Source: Rhodospirillales bacterium
Lineage (GTDB): Bacteria > Pseudomonadota > Alphaproteobacteria > Acetobacterales > Acetobacteraceae
Direction: 5' to 3'
Assembly: GCA_017304945.1 (NCBI GenBank)
Contig: JAFKLG010000099.1
Coordinates: 1-41,966, forward strand
Length of the DNA stretch: 41,966 nucleotides
In this document: positions 20,405 to 28,415 of the stretch, in pieces
How positions within the stretch are numbered: position 1 is the first letter of the stretch
Layout: each line of letters begins with the position of its first letter
Made by a program: the position numbers and the translations under genes
The notes under the pieces: model-generated
What the model saw: the letters and a program-made list of their open reading frames with translations, nothing else
What the model was told of the DNA's origin: nothing
Database searches by the model: none

Positions 20405-21235
20405 TCAGTGGGCGGTCAGCAGCGTCTCGTGCAGGTCCTGCCAGGCGGCGCGGTCGGGCGCGCAGATCAGCCCGCCGGTGGTCTCGGTGGGGCGGTAGGG
20501 CGACCCGTCAAAGCGCGCGCTGTAGCCGCCCGCCTCCCGGTGCAGCAGCCAGCCGGGCGCGTGGTCCCAGGGGTAGAGCCGGTTGAAGAACAGGAAATGC
20601 CCGTGGCCGGCGGCGGTCATGCGGTATTCGTGCGCGGCGCAGCGATAGTCCCAGCAGCCGCCGAGCCGGATCAGGTTGTTGCAGACGATGCTGCGCGACG
20701 GCTCCGGCAGGAACCGCCAGGAGACGTTGCCGGCCATCCGCGCGGCGGAAGCGGGGGTGGCGACGCGCAGGTCGGTGCGCCCGCCCTCTGGCGTCTCGAC
20801 CCAGGCGCCCTCGCCGCGCAGTGCGAGGGCGGTGTCGTCGCCGAGTGGATCGTGGATGGCGGCGGCCACGACCTCACCGCGGACGATCGCGGCGGCCATC
20901 ACGCCGAACAGCGGCAGTCCGGCGGCGAAGTTGGCGGTGCCGTCGACCGGGTCCACGACGAAGGCGAGATCGGCGGTCGCCAGCATGTCGAGCCGGCTTG
21001 GATCGGCGGTGGTCGCTTCTTCGCCCACCACCACGCAGCCGGGGAAGCGGGATTCGAGGCCGGCGGTGATGCGACGCTCCGCCTGCTCGTCGGCCTCGGT
21101 GACGAGGTCGAGCGGGCCGGTCTTGGTGCGCACGCCGTCCGGGCCGAGTTGCCGGAAGCGCGGCATGATCTCGGTGCGGGCGGCGTCGCGCAGCAGGGTG
21201 GCGAGATCGCGGAGGTCGCGATGCGTGAGCCTCAC
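20405..21235 (-). CDS. inositol monophosphatase family phosphatase
   Basis: A 276-residue member of the Mg-dependent IMPase superfamily. Seen: metal-site GEE at about residues 72-74, DPVDGTANF (the family DPxDGTxNF motif), and C-terminal WDHAPGWLLHREAGG (family WDxAAxxLLxxEAGG). Members hydrolyse inositol phosphates, 3'-phosphoadenosine nucleotides or histidinol phosphate; the sequence alone does not say which. Its ATG overlaps the hflX stop by four bases, so it is translated as the last gene of hfq-hflX-IMPase. Confidence 0.92.
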   Translation of the reverse strand: MRLTHRDLRDLATLLRDAARTEIMPRFRQLGPDGVRTKTGPLDLVTEADEQAERRITAGLESRFPGCVVVGEEATTADPSRLDMLATADLAFVVDPVDGTANFAAGLPLFGVMAAAIVRGEVVAAAIHDPLGDDTALALRGEGAWVETPEGGRTDLRVATPASAARMAGNVSWRFLPEPSRSIVCNNLIRLGGCWDYRCAAHEYRMTAAGHGHFLFFNRLYPWDHAPGWLLHREAGGYSARFDGSPYRPTETTGGLICAPDRAAWQDLHETLLTAH

Positions 21236-22599
21236 GGCGTGTCGGCGTCCTGGCGTTCGAAGCGGGCGCGGTCGGCCGGCAGCAGCCGCACGGTCACGTG
21301 CACGCCGGTCTCCGCATCCCGCCGGTCGACCACTTCGCCATGCTCGTAGAGCCAGGCGAGGCGCGCGCCGTCCTGTGGCGGGATGTCGTAGGCGGCGAGC
21401 TCCATCCCGGCGGCGATGCGCGCGTCGATCGCGCGGCGCAGCTCCGTCAGTCCCTCGCCGGTGATGGCGGAGACGGCGACCGCGCCGGGCCGCAGCTCGA
21501 CATTGCCGATGCCGCCCATCAGGTCGGCCTTGTTCAGCACCTCGATCATGCGGTCGCGGTAGCCTTCGTCGAGCAGGCCTTCGCCGACCATGTCGTCCAG
21601 CACGCGGAGCACGTCGGCGCGCTGGGCGGCGGTTTCTGGGTGCGCGGCGTCGCGGACATGCAGGATGACGTCGGCGGCGGCCACTTCCTCGAGCGTGGCG
21701 CGGAAGGCGGCGACCAGCTCGTGCGGCAGTTCGCTGATGAAGCCCACGGTGTCGGACAGGATGGCGCGCCGGCCGGAGGGCAGGCGGATCCCGCGCATGG
21801 TCGGGTCGAGCGTGGCGAAGAGCTGGTCTCGCGCGGTCACCTCGGCACCGGTCAGGGCGTTGAACAGGGTGGACTTGCCGGCGTTGGTGTAGCCGACCAG
21901 GGCGATCACCGGGAACGGCACGCGGTTGCGCGCGGAGCGATGGAGGCCGCGGGTGCGGCGGACCTGCTCGAGTTCCTTCTTGAGGCGCACGATGCGGTCG
22001 CCGATCAGTCGTCGGTCGGCCTCGATCTGGGTTTCGCCGGGGCCGCCGAGGAAGCCGAAGCCGCCGCGCTGGCGCTCGAGATGGGTCCAGGACCGCACCA
22101 GGCGTGAGCGCTGGTATTCGAGGTGGGCGAGTTCGACCTGCAGCGTGCCCTCGCGGGTGGCGGCGCGTTCCCCGAAGATGTCGAGGATGAGGCCGGTGCG
22201 GTCGATGACCTTGCAGCCCCAGGCGCGTTCGAGGTTGCGCTGCTGCACCGGGGAAAGCGCCGCGTCGACGATCGCGACGGTCACGTCGGCGGCGCGCAAT
22301 GCCTGGCCTTGCTGCGCGACCTGGCCTTCGCCCAGCAGGGTCGCGGGACGGCGGGTGCGCAGGGGCAGGATCGCGGAATGCACGACGATCAGGTTGATCG
22401 AGGCGGCGAGGCCAGCCGCTTCAGCGAGTTTCGCCTCGGCCGCGCGGGAGGCGTCGGTCGCGCCATCGCGGCCCGCTCTCTCCCAGGGGAGAATGACGGC
22501 GGCGCGGGTCGGACCCGCGCCGGTTTCATGCGTCGCCCGCGCCGGAGAGCCCCTGGTGCGGGAGGTCGGGGCGGCGTCGTCGATCGACTCGCGCCCCAC
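21232..22599 (-). CDS. hflX: ribosome-associated GTPase HflX
   Basis: A 455-residue HflX. It binds the 50S subunit and splits stalled ribosomes. Seen: the N-terminal HflX domain with GGPGETQIEADRR and the coiled linker, then the G domain with Walker A GYTNAGKSTL, G3 DTVGFI and G4 NKAD. The start is a GTG only 7 nt after the hfq stop; no internal ATG lies before the conserved region, so the first 30 or so residues may be non-essential. Order hfq-hflX is classic in proteobacteria. Confidence 0.96.
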   Translation of the reverse strand: MGRESIDDAAPTSRTRGSPARATHETGAGPTRAAVILPWERAGRDGATDASRAAEAKLAEAAGLAASINLIVVHSAILPLRTRRPATLLGEGQVAQQGQALRAADVTVAIVDAALSPVQQRNLERAWGCKVIDRTGLILDIFGERAATREGTLQVELAHLEYQRSRLVRSWTHLERQRGGFGFLGGPGETQIEADRRLIGDRIVRLKKELEQVRRTRGLHRSARNRVPFPVIALVGYTNAGKSTLFNALTGAEVTARDQLFATLDPTMRGIRLPSGRRAILSDTVGFISELPHELVAAFRATLEEVAAADVILHVRDAAHPETAAQRADVLRVLDDMVGEGLLDEGYRDRMIEVLNKADLMGGIGNVELRPGAVAVSAITGEGLTELRRAIDARIAAGMELAAYDIPPQDGARLAWLYEHGEVVDRRDAETGVHVTVRLLPADRARFERQDADTP

Positions 22600-22606
22600 G
22601 CGCTGA

Positions 22607-22897
22607 TCAGCCTCCGGTGGCTGCAGGGGCCATCTCCCGTGGTTGGCCCGCCCCGGCTTCGGCCTTGGTCGCGTCGAACAACTGGATCGGCGCGCCCGGC
22701 ATCACCGTGCTGATGGCGTGTTTATAGACGAGCTGGGTGTGCCCATCCCGTCGAAGCAGAACGGAAAAATTGTCAAACCAGGTGATGATCCCCTGCAGTT
22801 TGACTCCGTTCACGAGGAACACCGTCACCGGTGTCTTGTTCTTTCGCACGTGGTTCAGGAACACGTCCTGAACGTTCTGCGATTTCTCATTGGCCAC
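22607..22897 (-). CDS. hfq: RNA chaperone Hfq
   Basis: A 96-residue Hfq, the hexameric Sm-like protein that pairs small RNAs with mRNAs. Sm1 reads VFLVNGVKLQGIITWFDNFS and Sm2 is YKHAISTVMP; the proximal-face KHA is intact. The start is GTG at 22897 (MANEKSQNVQ...), chosen by family alignment and an AGAAGGA site nine bases upstream; the longer upstream frame is not conserved. The C-terminal tail after the core is short and Ala/Gly-rich. The 88-bp gap upstream separates it from the HAD phosphatase gene. Confidence 0.97.
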   Translation of the reverse strand: MANEKSQNVQDVFLNHVRKNKTPVTVFLVNGVKLQGIITWFDNFSVLLRRDGHTQLVYKHAISTVMPGAPIQLFDATKAEAGAGQPREMAPAATGG

Positions 22898-22985
22898 GGC
22901 GGGCAATCCTTCTGCTACGCAGTGCGTGTTGGTGGTTGACCGGCGGGTCGTGGCACGCCCGTCGGCGGTGGTGGCGGTTCGGTCG

Positions 22986-23642
22986 TCACATGACCCTCCC
23001 GGTTGTGGCACGAAGCCAGTCCGCAAGGGCATGTGCGGAAGAGAAATGGCGATCCGGCGCGGCTCGCGCAACTCCCCCGTCATGTGCGGCGTCCCCGATC
23101 AGTACCGCCGTAACCCCGGCGGCGCGCGCGGCCTGCATATCGAGCGCGGTGTCGCCGAGATACCACACGGCGCGGGTGGCGGGTTGCTCGAGGCGGGCGA
23201 GGGCGAGGTGGATCGGCGCCGGGTCCGGCTTGTCGCTGCTGGCGTCACCGGCGCCGACCACCGCACCGAAATGCGCCGACCAGCCGAGATGCACGACCTC
23301 CCGCCGCAGGAAGTCGCCGGCCTTGTTGGACACCACGCCTTGCGGCCAGGGGGCGCCGGCGGCGAGTGCCTCGGCCGCGCCGGGCATGGGCTGCACGTGC
23401 TCCAGGTGGCGGTCCGCCAGTGTCGCGTAGAACAGGTCGCGCGCGCGTTCCCACGCATCGCCGAACATCACCGGGAAGCTCTCCCGCAGGGAGACGCGGA
23501 CGCGGTGGCGGGTGTCCTCGACCGTCCAGAGCGGCTTGTCGAAGGCGGAGAAGACGGCGTTCAGCGCGGCGGTGATGCCCGCCCAGCCGTCCACGAGCGT
23601 GTTGTCCCAGTCATAGAGCAGGACGGACGGTCGATCGCTCAT
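22986..23642 (-). CDS. HAD-superfamily phosphatase (phosphoglycolate phosphatase-like)
   Basis: A 218-residue haloacid-dehalogenase hydrolase. Motif I is YDWDNTLVDG, with the unusual Trp between the two aspartates; motif II is VSNKAG, motif III includes the Lys in DKPDPAP, and motif IV is YLGDTALDMQAA. An alpha-helical cap (about residues 20-90) indicates subclass I. The substrate is unknown. The start at 23642 is chosen because motif I lies close to the N-terminus; the longer frame has no similarity. It lies directly upstream of hfq on the same strand. Confidence 0.9.
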   Translation of the reverse strand: MSDRPSVLLYDWDNTLVDGWAGITAALNAVFSAFDKPLWTVEDTRHRVRVSLRESFPVMFGDAWERARDLFYATLADRHLEHVQPMPGAAEALAAGAPWPQGVVSNKAGDFLRREVVHLGWSAHFGAVVGAGDASSDKPDPAPIHLALARLEQPATRAVWYLGDTALDMQAARAAGVTAVLIGDAAHDGGVARAAPDRHFSSAHALADWLRATTGRVM

Positions 23643-23767
23643 CGGGATGCCGCGCGACCGGCGGCGCTGGTCGCCAAGAGGGCACTGTCTGCCGAAACGC
23701 GGCTCGTACGGACGCTGGTCATGCGGGACCATAGCACGCGCGCGGCCGCCGCCACCGCGCGAATGCG

Positions 23768-24976
23768 CTATGCCGTCGGTTTCTGCAGCTTCGCGAGCCG
23801 ATAGGCATTGGCGCAGATCCGGGTCCAGCAGGCGACGTCGAAGTCGTGCGCGTTGTCGTCGGGTGCAAAGCGGTTGATGTAGCCCTTGAGGATCCCGGGC
23901 ATGGCGATCTCCACCGTCCCGGCCGGGCGGCCAGGCTCCTCCGGAACCACCCAGAGCAGCGTGTTCGGCCCGTGCCGGCGCAGCGCCAGGAACAGCGGCA
24001 GGATCTCGTCCTCGCCCACCAGGATATTGCGCTTGTAGACGAAGATCTTCTCCGCGACCTGGAGTTCCTCCATGAACTTGCGGCGGAGGAACTTCAGTCG
24101 CGCGGTTTCCTGCTCCCGCACCAGCCAGACGCTGCGGTCACCCTCGTAGACGAAGGTGTGGTAGACGAGACCGTAGCGCTTCTCGTGGATCATGTACTCC
24201 TTCTTGGCCCCGGCGCCCTCGAGCCGCGGCTCGATCTCCTCGGTCGTACCCAGGCCCTCGAAGTCGCCGTCGAGGCCGCGGATCAGGTTGCGCAGGAAGG
24301 TCGAGGAGAAGCGGAGAAGTCCGAGCGGTTCGGATCCCCAGTGACGTTGGACGAGCCCGAACTCGCAATTCTCGCCCAGGCTCTCGAACTGCATGGCGAG
24401 CTGCGGGAGGGTGAGGCCGGTCGTCTCCTCCACCCAGCCGGCATCGTCGGTCGCGGGTTGCGGGCCGAAATGCGGGCGTCCGTTCGGACCCAGGCGCATG
24501 CCGCGCAACGCATCCTGGGCCGGGTCGATGCGGAGCGGATCGAGGCGGTACAGCTTCGCCTCGCGCAGCGCGAAGGCGAGCTGGCGGGCATCCTTGCTCG
24601 CACCGATATCGATCGGGCGCACCGCATCCTTGTGCGCGATGGTCACCGCGATCTTCGCCCCCGGCGGCGCCAGCGCCTCCGGCACCCGAAACCCGATCAG
24701 GCTCGGTCGCAGCAGTTCGGACGTCCCGATGACCGTGTCGCCGATGTACAGCGTGAGGCGCTGGATCGGAGCCGCGGGCGGATGGGTGAAGGGGATCACG
24801 TCGAGGGTGAGGATGCAGTCTCCCGCGGACTCCGGCCCGCGTTGGAGAAGCAGATGACTCTCCTCGTCGACCGCCCAGGTGAACTCGGGTTCGGCGCGGG
24901 CCCAACCGCCGCCGAGATAGCCCAGCGAGTTGCCGTTCGATCCGAAATCGATGCGCAACTCGAGCTCAGCAGGCAT
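23768..24976 (-). CDS. conserved protein of unknown function (LGENCEFGLVQR motif)
   Basis: A 402-residue soluble protein. The N-terminal half (about 1-170) looks beta-rich, like a carbohydrate-binding or jelly-roll module. The second half holds FESLGENCEFGLVQRHWG and PLGLLRFSS, a motif recurrent in alphaproteobacterial proteins, some attached to glycan or polysaccharide loci. Later come KEYMIHEKRYG, a conserved Trp/Phe-rich core and NRFAPDDNAHDFD near the C-terminus. No catalytic motif is recognised. No signal peptide or membrane segment. A possible promoter lies about 110 bp upstream. Confidence 0.8.
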   Translation of the reverse strand: MPAELELRIDFGSNGNSLGYLGGGWARAEPEFTWAVDEESHLLLQRGPESAGDCILTLDVIPFTHPPAAPIQRLTLYIGDTVIGTSELLRPSLIGFRVPEALAPPGAKIAVTIAHKDAVRPIDIGASKDARQLAFALREAKLYRLDPLRIDPAQDALRGMRLGPNGRPHFGPQPATDDAGWVEETTGLTLPQLAMQFESLGENCEFGLVQRHWGSEPLGLLRFSSTFLRNLIRGLDGDFEGLGTTEEIEPRLEGAGAKKEYMIHEKRYGLVYHTFVYEGDRSVWLVREQETARLKFLRRKFMEELQVAEKIFVYKRNILVGEDEILPLFLALRRHGPNTLLWVVPEEPGRPAGTVEIAMPGILKGYINRFAPDDNAHDFDVACWTRICANAYRLAKLQKPTA

Positions 24977-25494
24977 CAGCCAGGATCCGATCGGGGCGAG
25001 ATGCCCGCGCGGCGCGGAGGCGCTTCATCGGTGCCCGAGGGCGGTGATCGATCCAAATGGGCTGGACTCGAGCGAAGGATTGGATTCGATAGGGATATTT
25101 GTTGCTTTCCGCAACGGGGGCCGACATTCATTGAGTCACGCGCTCCAGGCGACCCTTCAGGGCAAAGGCGCTTGCAAAAAAGTTTTGGAATGTCGGCATG
25201 GCGTCAAGTGCCGCGGCATGCCGCAGATGATGACCTTGCGGCTTCGATGGACCGATCCTCCTCCCAGGTACTGTCGCGAACCTGTAACCGTTCACCTTGT
25301 TTACTTCCCGCGGCAACATTCGGCAACGGTTGGCATTGGTAATTTGCCGTCAGCGGTAACGCCGCAGGACCGTTCGGGATTTCCGTTCCGAAGAGTATCA
25401 GCGTGAGGTCATCGCTGGGGAGCGGACGAACCGAACCTGACGGTCACGGAGCGGCGACTGCAATCCCGCGCGCTTCGTCGATGGACGGCATCTC
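24977..25494. other. 518-bp intergenic region without a convincing gene
   Basis: Between the unknown 402-residue protein and tRNA-Pro. The stretch 25085-25340 is clearly less GC-rich than the rest of the window. It holds a small leftward open frame (25128-25319, 63 codons) with no recognisable family or good ribosome site, and a possible leftward promoter at 25086-25114. I see no terminator or repeat of the palindrome family here. Confidence 0.6.
25086..25114 (-). promoter_or_regulatory. possible sigma-70-like promoter for the 402-residue protein
   Basis: On the minus strand TTGCGG (25109-25114) and TATCGA (25086-25091) are separated by 17 bases, about 110 bp upstream of the start codon, in the most AT-rich stretch of the region. 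Each hexamer matches four of six consensus positions. The -35 overlaps a small inverted repeat, GTTGC/GCAAC. Confidence 0.3.
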
Positions 25495-25572
25495 TGGTCG
25501 GGGCGGCCGGATTCGAACCGGCGGCCTCGTGTACCCAAAACACGCGCGCTAACCAGGCTGCGCCACGCCCCG
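25495..25572 (-). tRNA. tRNA-Pro (anticodon UGG), CCA encoded
   Basis: The minus strand folds as a full cloverleaf: acceptor CGGGGCG/CGCCCCG; D-arm with AGCCTGGTTAGC; anticodon stem CGTGT/ACACG closing the loop TTTGGGT (anticodon TGG); T-arm GCCGG-TTCGAAT-CCGGC; discriminator A and genomic CCA. C1 is typical of proline tRNAs. It is 47 bp downstream of the DUF192 gene and may be read from the same transcript. Confidence 0.96.
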
Positions 25573-25619
25573 CAGAGGCATGGCAACCTATGGATGCAGG
25601 TGCCGCAGCGCAAGCCGGG

Positions 25620-26117
25620 TCACCCGGCGTTGCCGAAGATCCGTTGCTTCACCCGATCACCCACCCGGATGCCGAGTTTGGCGGTCAGACCGCCGGCGAG
25701 TTCGAGCGTCGCACGCACCGGCCCGCGGCTGTCGACGATCGCGAGGCTCTGCGGCACGGTGTTCTCGGCGATACTGCGAATGGTGCCGTCCGCATTGATG
25801 AACACCATGTCGAGCGGCACCAGCGTATTGCGCATCCACATCTGCGACTCGCGCGGCGCGCCCCAGTCGAACAGCATGCCGCCATCCTCGGGCACCTTGG
25901 TGCGGAACATCTCCCCGACCGTCTGCTGATCGCCGGTCAGCGCCATCTCCACCATGAAGACGTGCTGCTTGCCGTCGCGGGTGACGATGACGAGCTTCTC
26001 CTTCGGCAGTTCCGCCTGCGGGCCGGTGGGGTCCGCCGCCTCGGCGCGCGCGGGCAGCAAGGGGGCCAGGGCGAGCAGCCCCAAAAGGGAGCGGCGGTTC
26101 AGGGAACGGCGGTTCAT
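25620..26117 (-). CDS. exported DUF192 family protein
   Basis: A 165-residue protein with an Arg-rich N-terminus and hydrophobic segment (SLLGLLALAPLLPARAEA) forming a Sec signal peptide with likely AxA cleavage, then a DUF192 domain: GMLFDWG, MWMRNTLVPLDMVFI, NTVPQS and AGGLTAKLGIRVGDRV. The domain is widespread, periplasmic or extracellular, and of unknown function. The ATG overlaps the deacetylase stop by four bases (ATGA), so it is coupled to it. Upstream has a GGAGG site. Close linkage to tRNA-Pro follows. Confidence 0.9.
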   Translation of the reverse strand: MNRRSLNRRSLLGLLALAPLLPARAEAADPTGPQAELPKEKLVIVTRDGKQHVFMVEMALTGDQQTVGEMFRTKVPEDGGMLFDWGAPRESQMWMRNTLVPLDMVFINADGTIRSIAENTVPQSLAIVDSRGPVRATLELAGGLTAKLGIRVGDRVKQRIFGNAG

Positions 26118-27232
26118 GCGAGGGGAGCCTCCTTCAGCGCCTGATCGGCGAGACGTTTGACCTGATCGCGCACCGGCCCTTCCCGGGGTTCGTCGCGCAG
26201 CGTGGTGAACCAGTGGGCGGGCGGGTTGCGGCCGGCGGCGCGGTCGTAGCGCAGGCCGCGCAGCACCGCTTCCGCAGCGGACGGCAACCGATCCGGCAGC
26301 GGGTGGTCGTTCAGCGTGCCCCAGAGCGCCGCCCAGCAACGGCCGACGGACCAGGGGTTGTAGCCGCCGCCGCCCAGCACGATCAGCCGCGGCGCGCGGT
26401 CGCGCAGCGCCGCCGCGACGGCACAATGCGCATTGTTGGAGAGCGAGAGCTTCGCCAGCGGATCCTCCTCCAACGCATCGGCGCCGGCCTGCAACATGAT
26501 CGCCTGCGGCCGCGCGGCGTCGATCAGCGGCAGCACCGCGTGCCGCATCACCCAGGCGAACTCGGTGTCGTTGCAGCCGGCGGGGAGGGGGAAGTTGCGC
26601 GCCGACCCGCCTCCGCGGTCCTCGGCGGCGCCGGTGAACGGCCAGCGCCTGTCCTCATGCAGGCTGATCGTCAACACCCGCGGATCGTCGTGGAACGCAT
26701 CCTGGACGCCGTCGCCGTGATGCGCGTCGATATCGAGGTAGACGATGCGCGTGAGCCCCTGGTCCAGCCAGGCGAGCAGACCGAGCACGGCGTCGTTGAG
26801 GAAGCAGAAGCCGGCCGCGCGGTCGCGCCGCCCGTGATGGGTGCCGCCGCCCGGGCAGTGCACGATGCCGCCCGCCGCGGTGAGGCGCGCGGCGAGCAGC
26901 ACGCCGCCGGCGGAAATGGCGGGGCGGCGGTACACCTCGCGGTAGATCGGGTTGCCCTCGGCGCCGATGCGAAAGCGCGCGCGGTCGGGTTCGGGCAGCG
27001 CCTGGTCGCGTTCGGCCCGCTGCAGCGCGTCCACGTAGGCGGGATCGTGAAAGCGGGTCAGTTCGGCGACGGAGGCCATCGGCGCATCGTGGTACACCGC
27101 ATCGGGCAGCCACCCGAACGCGCGGCAGAGATCGGTGCAGACGGAGACGCGGGGGACCGCGAGCGGGTGCTTCGGACCGTAGCTCGAGTTCCGGTAGATC
27201 TCGCTCCCGACATAGCGCGGCGGCTGGTTCAT
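26114..27232 (-). CDS. histone-deacetylase-family hydrolase (AcuC-like)
   Basis: A 372-residue class-I-like Zn deacetylase fold. Seen: PGGGTHHGRRDRAAGFCFLND, with the catalytic His pair; DIDAHHGDGVQ, with the Zn Asp and His; LQAGADALEEDPLAKLS; and LGGGGYNP. Bacterial AcuC-like enzymes remove acyl groups from lysines, for example on acyl-CoA synthetases, or hydrolyse acetyl-polyamines. The start at 27232 begins the conserved MNQPPRYVGSEIYRNSSYG. It overlaps the DUF192 gene by 4 nt; the PrpB-like gene is 47 bp upstream on the same strand. Confidence 0.92.
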   Translation of the reverse strand: MNQPPRYVGSEIYRNSSYGPKHPLAVPRVSVCTDLCRAFGWLPDAVYHDAPMASVAELTRFHDPAYVDALQRAERDQALPEPDRARFRIGAEGNPIYREVYRRPAISAGGVLLAARLTAAGGIVHCPGGGTHHGRRDRAAGFCFLNDAVLGLLAWLDQGLTRIVYLDIDAHHGDGVQDAFHDDPRVLTISLHEDRRWPFTGAAEDRGGGSARNFPLPAGCNDTEFAWVMRHAVLPLIDAARPQAIMLQAGADALEEDPLAKLSLSNNAHCAVAAALRDRAPRLIVLGGGGYNPWSVGRCWAALWGTLNDHPLPDRLPSAAEAVLRGLRYDRAAGRNPPAHWFTTLRDEPREGPVRDQVKRLADQALKEAPLA

Positions 27233-27279
27233 CGCCGCCGCACCGAAGCGGGCGCCCCGGCCGTGTGCGGCAGGCCGGC

Positions 27280-28203
27280 TCACGTCCGCTGCGGCATGCC
27301 TTGCGGAATGATCGTCTGCACGATGGAGGCATCCAGCGCCTCGTAATCGTGGTAGCCGATCGTCGCGTAGAGTTCGGCCCGCGTCTGCATGCGGTCGACC
27401 ATGTTCTGCGTGCCGCCGTCGCGCCGGATCGCGGCGTAGAGCTCCGCCTGCGCCTTGTTGGCGACCCGCAGGCTGCTGACCGGCCAGATCACCATCTTGT
27501 AGCCCATCGCCTCGAACTCGGCGGCGGTGAAGAACGGCGTGCGGCCGAATTCGGTCATGTTGGCGAGCAGCGGCACCCCTGGCAGGCGTTCGGCGACGGC
27601 GCGGAACATCTCCGCGGTGTTCAGCGCCTCGGGGAAGATCGCGTCGGCGCCGGCGTCCATGAACAGCTTGGCGCGCGCGACCGCGCCGTCGATCCCCTCG
27701 CTCGCCGCGGCGTCGGTGCGGGCGATGATGTAGAGGTGACGGCGCGCCTTGCGGGCGGCGGCGATCTTCGCCGCCATGTCGTGCGCGTCGGCCAGCTTCT
27801 TGTCGTTCAGGTGGCCGCACTTCTTGGGCAGGAGCTGGTCCTCGATATGGACCGCGGCGGCGCCCGCATCCTCGAAGGTGCGGACCATGTGCATGACGTT
27901 CAGCGCCTCGCCATAGCCGGTGTCGCCGTCCACCAGCACGGGCAGGCCGGCGGCGCGGGAAACCTGGCGAATGAAGAAGCACACCTCGTCCACCGTGATC
28001 ACGCCGAGGTCGGGCAGGCCCATCGAGGCGGTCATGGCGGCGCCGGAGAGGTACAGCGCCTCGAACCCGGCCTGCCTCGCCTGCAGCGCGGCCTGGCCGT
28101 TATGCGTGCCGGGCATCTGCAGGATGCCGGGGCGGGCGAGCAGGGCGCGGAGGCGGGCGCCGGCCGGTTCGGTCGGCAGGTCGGCGGCGACGAGATAGGT
28201 CAT
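27280..28203 (-). CDS. isocitrate lyase/PEP mutase superfamily enzyme (PrpB-like)
   Basis: A 307-residue TIM-barrel lyase. The catalytic loop KKCGH (in EDQLLPKKCGHLNDKK) matches methylisocitrate and isocitrate lyases; DGDTGYG and the Mg-binding ED follow the family. The closest role is 2-methylisocitrate lyase of propionate catabolism, but related oxaloacetate decarboxylases look similar and no prpC/prpD is adjacent. A GGGAG ribosome site lies nine bases before ATG 28203. It is separated from the divergent FAD dehydrogenase by 212 bp. Confidence 0.85.
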   Translation of the reverse strand: MTYLVAADLPTEPAGARLRALLARPGILQMPGTHNGQAALQARQAGFEALYLSGAAMTASMGLPDLGVITVDEVCFFIRQVSRAAGLPVLVDGDTGYGEALNVMHMVRTFEDAGAAAVHIEDQLLPKKCGHLNDKKLADAHDMAAKIAAARKARRHLYIIARTDAAASEGIDGAVARAKLFMDAGADAIFPEALNTAEMFRAVAERLPGVPLLANMTEFGRTPFFTAAEFEAMGYKMVIWPVSSLRVANKAQAELYAAIRRDGGTQNMVDRMQTRAELYATIGYHDYEALDASIVQTIIPQGMPQRT

Positions 28204-28415
28204 GGCGGGCACTCCCGGTGCGTCGCGTTCGGATAGCCGACCGCAGGGGGGGAAGGGAAGCCGGAGGGGGTGGGGAGCCAAGCGGGGCGTGCCGATCAGG
28301 GAAGCGCGCGGGGAGAGGCCATGGGGCAGGAGGCCATGGCAGATGAGACGCGTGGCGGGTTGACCTCGAGCCCCCGGCTGCCCTTCTCCTGCGGCCAGAT
28401 CCCCGGGGACCAACC
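28204..28415. promoter_or_regulatory. divergent intergenic region, PrpB-like gene and FAD dehydrogenase
   Basis: A 212-bp gap from which both flanking genes start in opposite directions, so two promoters are expected. It is very G-rich near 28240-28320. I found no clear promoter hexamers or operator repeat. Confidence 0.35.

Noticed and set aside
20405..21235. Assignment of the IMPase-family gene as hisN or cysQ
   Set aside because: The motifs are shared by the entire superfamily and there is no his or cys neighbour to decide.
25128..25319. A 63-codon leftward open frame in the tRNA-Pro upstream gap
   Set aside because: No ribosome site, no family resemblance, and it overlaps a probable promoter zone; kept only as part of the intergenic description.
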